The notes beneath the pieces were generated by a model. That model saw only the letters and a list, made by a program, of their open reading frames with translations, was not told where the DNA came from and did no database searches. Below are positions 61,013 to 64,000 of a stretch of DNA of 64,000 nt, one piece after another. How positions within the stretch are numbered: position 1 is the stretch's first letter; every line of letters begins with the position of its first letter. Where the stretch lies: assembly GCA_019421015.1 (NCBI GenBank), contig JAHZGC010000012.1:44151-108150 (forward strand), in the 5' to 3' direction. This DNA comes from Coriobacteriaceae bacterium. Lineage in GTDB: Bacteria > Actinomycetota > Coriobacteriia > Coriobacteriales > UMGS124. Made by a program: the position numbers and the translations under genes.

Positions 61013-61170
61013 GGTTGTAAGCACCTCGCACTTCGTCGGATGTGAGCGGTCGGGGCGATTATACGACGGAGTTCGCCCCCGCGCTCCCGGTGTCGGCGTA
61101 TGCGCTATCCTGTTCAGGCCACGGGCACCCCGATGCCCGCGAAAGACCACCGGACCGGGAGCACACCGTC

Positions 61171-62244
61171 ATGAGCATGAGCGTCGCCCACGCCATCCTG
61201 CACGTCTTCGACCTCGAGGGAGGGGCCACCTCGCTGTCGAGCCTCGAACTCGACCTTTCGGAGCGTCCCGTCAAATCCTACGTGCAGCGCACCTTGCGCA
61301 AACTGGTATCGAGCCCCGAGAACAAGCACGGTTCCTTCTTGCCCCAAAGCTCCTTTGCCCCTGAGTTGACCGCCTATTTTGACGGCAAGCGGAACTTCGT
61401 GGGATTCTCGACCCAAATTGCCGAATTCCTCTACAAGGAGCTGCGCCGTGGAGAAGACGTCGGCGCCTGCGACCTCCTTGTGGCAGACTTCGAGGACGAC
61501 TCCGACGTTGCGGCGGTCGAAGCGCCCGACGCCGACGACGAGACGGCTGAAGCCGCTTTTGAAGGACGCGGCGAACGCAAACTTGCCCTGGCCCTCCTGC
61601 CTCGCAAGCAGGCGTTTGCCCATGACGTCCGACGCTATGAGGGCTCCCCCGCCAACGGCATAGTCCGCCACGACGCGGTGTTGCCGAGCCCCGCCAGCCG
61701 TCTAGAATCCTATGCGGTGATCGAGGCGCGCACCCTGAACATAGACTTCAACGACAAAGCCCGGGTCATCGCGGGTTCAGAAACCATGGTGGTCCCCGAC
61801 AGCCTGCTGCAATGCAGCTCCAACGCCTCGAGCAAGGAGGTCCTCGACGCCGTGACGCGCATCGTGGCCGACGTGGCCGAGGAATATGGCGCAAACACGG
61901 CCAAGGCGGTCTCAAAAGCCAAGGCCGTAGTTGCCGAGAAGGCGGCCGAATCGGAGTATCTACCCCCCTGGGAGGTGGGAGAAGAGGTCTTTGGGGACGA
62001 GCCGGTCATGCGCGAGCGCTTTGAGGAGGCTGTGCGCAGCGAGGAAATCCCCGAGCAGGTGCGCGTCAAGAAGAGCGTGGCCACCCGTATGACCAAAAGC
62101 CACCGTATCCGCACCGATACCGGCATCGAGATCACGTTTCCCTCGGAGTACAGCTCAAGCCCCGAGTTCATCGAGTTCATCAACGAGGCCGACGGGACGC
62201 TCTCCATCGAGCTGAAGAACATCGGGAGCATCGAGAATCGCTGA
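61171..62244 (+). CDS. Nucleoid-associated protein (NdpA/YejK-like)
   Basis: A 357-residue protein that resembles the 37-kDa nucleoid-associated (NdpA/YejK) family by length and layout: an N-terminal HAILHVFDLEGGATSLSSLELDL block, a central VIEARTLNIDFNDKARV region, and a C-terminal GIEITFPSEYSSSPEFIEFI. Members bind DNA or nucleoids, but similarity is distant here and inferred by eye. The ATG at 61171 has GGGAG 9 nt upstream. It is divergent from the coiled-coil protein and convergent with the zinc-ribbon protein. Confidence 0.7.
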   Translation: MSMSVAHAILHVFDLEGGATSLSSLELDLSERPVKSYVQRTLRKLVSSPENKHGSFLPQSSFAPELTAYFDGKRNFVGFSTQIAEFLYKELRRGEDVGACDLLVADFEDDSDVAAVEAPDADDETAEAAFEGRGERKLALALLPRKQAFAHDVRRYEGSPANGIVRHDAVLPSPASRLESYAVIEARTLNIDFNDKARVIAGSETMVVPDSLLQCSSNASSKEVLDAVTRIVADVAEEYGANTAKAVSKAKAVVAEKAAESEYLPPWEVGEEVFGDEPVMRERFEEAVRSEEIPEQVRVKKSVATRMTKSHRIRTDTGIEITFPSEYSSSPEFIEFINEADGTLSIELKNIGSIENR

Positions 62245-62287
62245 TAGTCCATGCCGTCTCGAACGTTCAATCACCCGCAAGGGCAGG

Positions 62288-62719
62288 TCAGCACTCTTTG
62301 GCGGCTTTGTTTCGCTGGGCGAGAAGTCCTGCGGCAATCCTTTTGGCACACTCGGGACAACCATGGCCCTGAAGCAGGCTCCTGGGATACGGAGCCCACT
62401 CCGCGCCGCAAACCTTGCAACGACAGGCTATTTTCGCACGTGCGTTCACATAGGAAGACAGCAGCTCGACCCCGGGGCTGGTCTGAGATACCCGCCGAGC
62501 AAAGTCCTCGGGGTCGATTCGGCCGGTGCCGGCGCAACTCGGACACCCGTGGCCCTGGAGCAGGTGACCGGGCAGAGCCTCCCACTCGTGGCCGCAGGTC
62601 AGACAACGGCAGGCCAACTTGGTGCGTGCGTTCGTATAGGGAACGAGCAACTCGACGCTTGGATTGGCATCGGCGAGCTCCGCCGCAAACTGTTCTGGTG
62701 TCTTTGCAGATCGCGCCAT
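62288..62719 (-). CDS. Tandem zinc-ribbon protein (DUF723/DUF4379-like repeats)
   Basis: A 143-residue protein made of two repeats of about 60 residues. Each has F-x-x-x-x with NPSVELLVPY or SPGVELLSSY, then CRC(L/K)(T/V)CG(H/A)EW and LLQGHGCP(S/E)C, giving four cysteines per repeat for one zinc ion. Such repeats are known from phage and homing-endonuclease-linked proteins, where they bind nucleic acid, but no nuclease domain is present. GAGGAG lies about 5 nt before the ATG. It lies 37 bp from rluA. Function unknown. Confidence 0.75.
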   Translation of the reverse strand: MARSAKTPEQFAAELADANPSVELLVPYTNARTKLACRCLTCGHEWEALPGHLLQGHGCPSCAGTGRIDPEDFARRVSQTSPGVELLSSYVNARAKIACRCKVCGAEWAPYPRSLLQGHGCPECAKRIAAGLLAQRNKAAKEC

Positions 62720-62756
62720 GAAATCTCCTCTCCTTACCCGCTCGTTTATACGGCAT

Positions 62757-63698
62757 TCAAAAAGCGGCCGCATCGATCGGGTCGAACCAGGAAGAAAACC
62801 TCTCGGGCCAGCCAGTCGCCACGTCAACGACCGCACCGGTGACGGGATGGCGGAAACGTTCGCGATAGGCATGGAGCATGAGGGCACCCGAGCGCCCCTC
62901 GCCATTCCCATAGAGCGGGTCGTTCATAACAGGGTGGCCACGAGATGCCAGGTGAACGCGGATCTGGTGGCGACGACCGGTCTCCAGCACCGCACTGACC
63001 AACGAGGCGCTGTTGTCGTGTGCCACAGCCAGGCACTCCACCCAAGTACGCGACGGTTGACCCCCTTGCGGAGCCACCCGCATACGGCGGGCGTCATGGC
63101 GGTCACGGCCCAGAGAATCGTCAATAAGGGTCTTTCCTTTGGGAAAGGCGCCCTTGACCACGGCCAGATAGCGTTTCTCAATGGAACCGCCGGACACCAA
63201 GGCATCGAACGCACTTTGGAACTCGGGCAGCTTAGAAAAAAGCACGACGCCCGTTGTATCGACGTCAAGACGTTGGAGCGCTTGGGGGATGGGGGCACCC
63301 ACAAGATAGCGAGCAGCCAGGTCGGTAAGGGTGGGCGCACCGGTTCCGTCCCCATGGACAAGCAGCGGGGCCGGTTTATCCAAAGCTAAAAGAAAATCGT
63401 CCTCATAGAGAACGGATGGAAGGGGAAGCGCGCCATGAGTACCGACAGCCCGCCAAGGGTCGCCACAGCCAAGGGATACCAAAAACGGCGACGAAACCTC
63501 CAAAACGTCCGACGGCCGCAGCACAGGGCCATCCATCGACGCTCGGACCTTCTGGGCAGCAAAGAGACGGCCAACGGAGGCTTTGGATAAACCGAGCGTG
63601 AGCAGCGCCTCCCGAACGGTCGATGGCGAAGCGGCCGTAAAGCAAGCGCAGGGCCCCCTGAGATCGACACCCTGGTAACAAGGCAGTTCATGGAACAT
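62757..63698 (-). CDS. RluA family pseudouridine synthase
   Basis: A 313-residue enzyme that isomerises uridine to pseudouridine in rRNA or tRNA. An S4-like N-terminal part (about 10-80) precedes the catalytic domain, whose key motif is QRLDVDTTGVVLFSK (catalytic aspartate in RLDxDTTG). VLETGRRHQIRVHLASRGHPVMNDPLYG and the conserved C-terminus follow. The target base is not clear from the sequence. AAGGG lies about 10 nt before the ATG at 63698. It follows a T-rich terminator for the gene upstream. Confidence 0.9.
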   Translation of the reverse strand: MFHELPCYQGVDLRGPCACFTAASPSTVREALLTLGLSKASVGRLFAAQKVRASMDGPVLRPSDVLEVSSPFLVSLGCGDPWRAVGTHGALPLPSVLYEDDFLLALDKPAPLLVHGDGTGAPTLTDLAARYLVGAPIPQALQRLDVDTTGVVLFSKLPEFQSAFDALVSGGSIEKRYLAVVKGAFPKGKTLIDDSLGRDRHDARRMRVAPQGGQPSRTWVECLAVAHDNSASLVSAVLETGRRHQIRVHLASRGHPVMNDPLYGNGEGRSGALMLHAYRERFRHPVTGAVVDVATGWPERFSSWFDPIDAAAF

Positions 63699-63758
63699 GA
63701 TGCAATGCCCTTTTCTGCGATGCAAAAGATTCCAACCAAAAGAATCCAACGACAAAAA

Positions 63759-63788
63759 GGCGGGCCCCACCTGGCGATGGGGCCCGCC
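63759..63788 (-). terminator. Terminator of the FMN-binding protein gene
   Basis: GGCGGGCCCCA pairs with TGGGGCCCGCC around an 8-nt loop, followed by T residues on the minus strand (TTTTTGTC). Confidence 0.9.
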
Positions 63789-63831
63789 CGTCACGCGCGG
63801 ACTTGGGGTGCCTGGGCCCCCCGGGCCGTTG

Positions 63832-64000
63832 TTAGGCCTGGGCCTGGGCCAGGGCGTCCTCGACGGCCGAGAAGATGGCCTTGGAGGTGATGGTGGCGCC
63901 GGACACGCCGTCCACGCCCTCGGTGCCGCCGGCGGCCACGATGGCCTCGGGGAGCTGCTCGATGGCCTTGCTTCCGATGCCCTGGGTCTCGGAGTTGTCG
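63832..64000 (-). CDS. FMN-binding domain protein (partial, C-terminus only)
   Basis: The last 56 residues before a TAA at 63832-63834. They contain NSETQGIGSKAIEQL and then VDGVSGATITSKAIFSAVEDAL, the pattern of FMN-binding domains in which FMN is attached to the threonine of SGAT(I/V)T. Such domains occur in RnfG/NqrC and in secreted flavin-based electron transfer or fumarate-reductase-like proteins. The N-terminus is outside the window. A strong terminator follows 44 bp downstream. Confidence 0.85.
   Translation of the reverse strand, partial: DNSETQGIGSKAIEQLPEAIVAAGGTEGVDGVSGATITSKAIFSAVEDALAQAQA

Noticed and set aside
1..64000. CRISPR array, prophage or insertion sequence
   Set aside because: No regularly spaced repeats, no integrase, transposase or capsid-like gene was seen on either strand.

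Overview
The window is high-GC, densely packed bacterial chromosome. The gene families and their arrangement point to an anaerobic member of the Coriobacteriia (Actinomycetota). Supporting signs are the GarA-like FHA gene next to a MerR/FtsR-type regulator, actinobacterial-style LexA boxes, several Tat-exported NlpC/P60 proteins, RNase J, a PgsA-CinA fusion, and selenium use (a SelD that itself needs a UGA-encoded selenocysteine, plus YedF and a DUF3343 protein). The genus cannot be fixed from sequence alone. No prophage, transposase, integrase, CRISPR array or rRNA operon is visible, so this is mostly core genome with small non-coding novelties.

Layout. 1-12 kb: secF (cut by the window edge), secD and tgt, a long U32 protease-like protein, a cytosolic S10 peptidase, a CpsB-like PHP phosphatase, a DUF1846 protein, and an SOS-type umuC-yolD pair. 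12-17.5 kb: queH, selenoprotein SelD, then a convergent operon sstT / small membrane protein / yedF / DUF3343, then dapB. 17.6-31.4 kb: a CPBP protease (+), then a block of about 12.8 kb on the minus strand that looks like a complete sialic acid uptake and catabolism locus: Tat-type binding protein, SGNH esterase, OppB-like permease, fused permease-ATPase, ATPase, NanA-type aldolase, ROK kinase, NanE, NagB, an MFS protein and NagA. 31.7-43.6 kb: three related NlpC/P60 proteins, pnp-rpsO, mtaB-dnaJ with a second membrane-anchored DnaJ, a MerR regulator and an FHA protein. 43.7-52.9 kb: D,D-carboxypeptidase, CDP-alcohol phosphotransferase, cation efflux protein with a structured leader, a tRNA 3'-half scar, recX-recA, pgsA-cinA, rimO and yajQ. 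52.9-64 kb: rodZ-like, ftsK, RNase J, dapA, two poorly known proteins, a tandem zinc-ribbon protein, an RluA-type synthase and the end of an FMN-binding protein.

How it fits together. Exogenous sialic acid would enter through the Opp-type ABC system and be de-O-acetylated and cleaved to ManNAc. ManNAc would then be phosphorylated, epimerised to GlcNAc-6-P, deacetylated and deaminated to fructose-6-P. The selenium genes supply selenophosphate. recA and umuC-yolD carry similar palindromic SOS boxes and probably answer to the same LexA.

The most novel signal is a family of palindromic elements of about 110 bp at 6103-6315 (two adjacent copies) and 14023-14132 (one inverted copy). All sit between convergent genes. 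Their stems differ in sequence but keep base pairing, their internal loops are conserved, and their ends supply the TAG stop codons of neighbouring genes.
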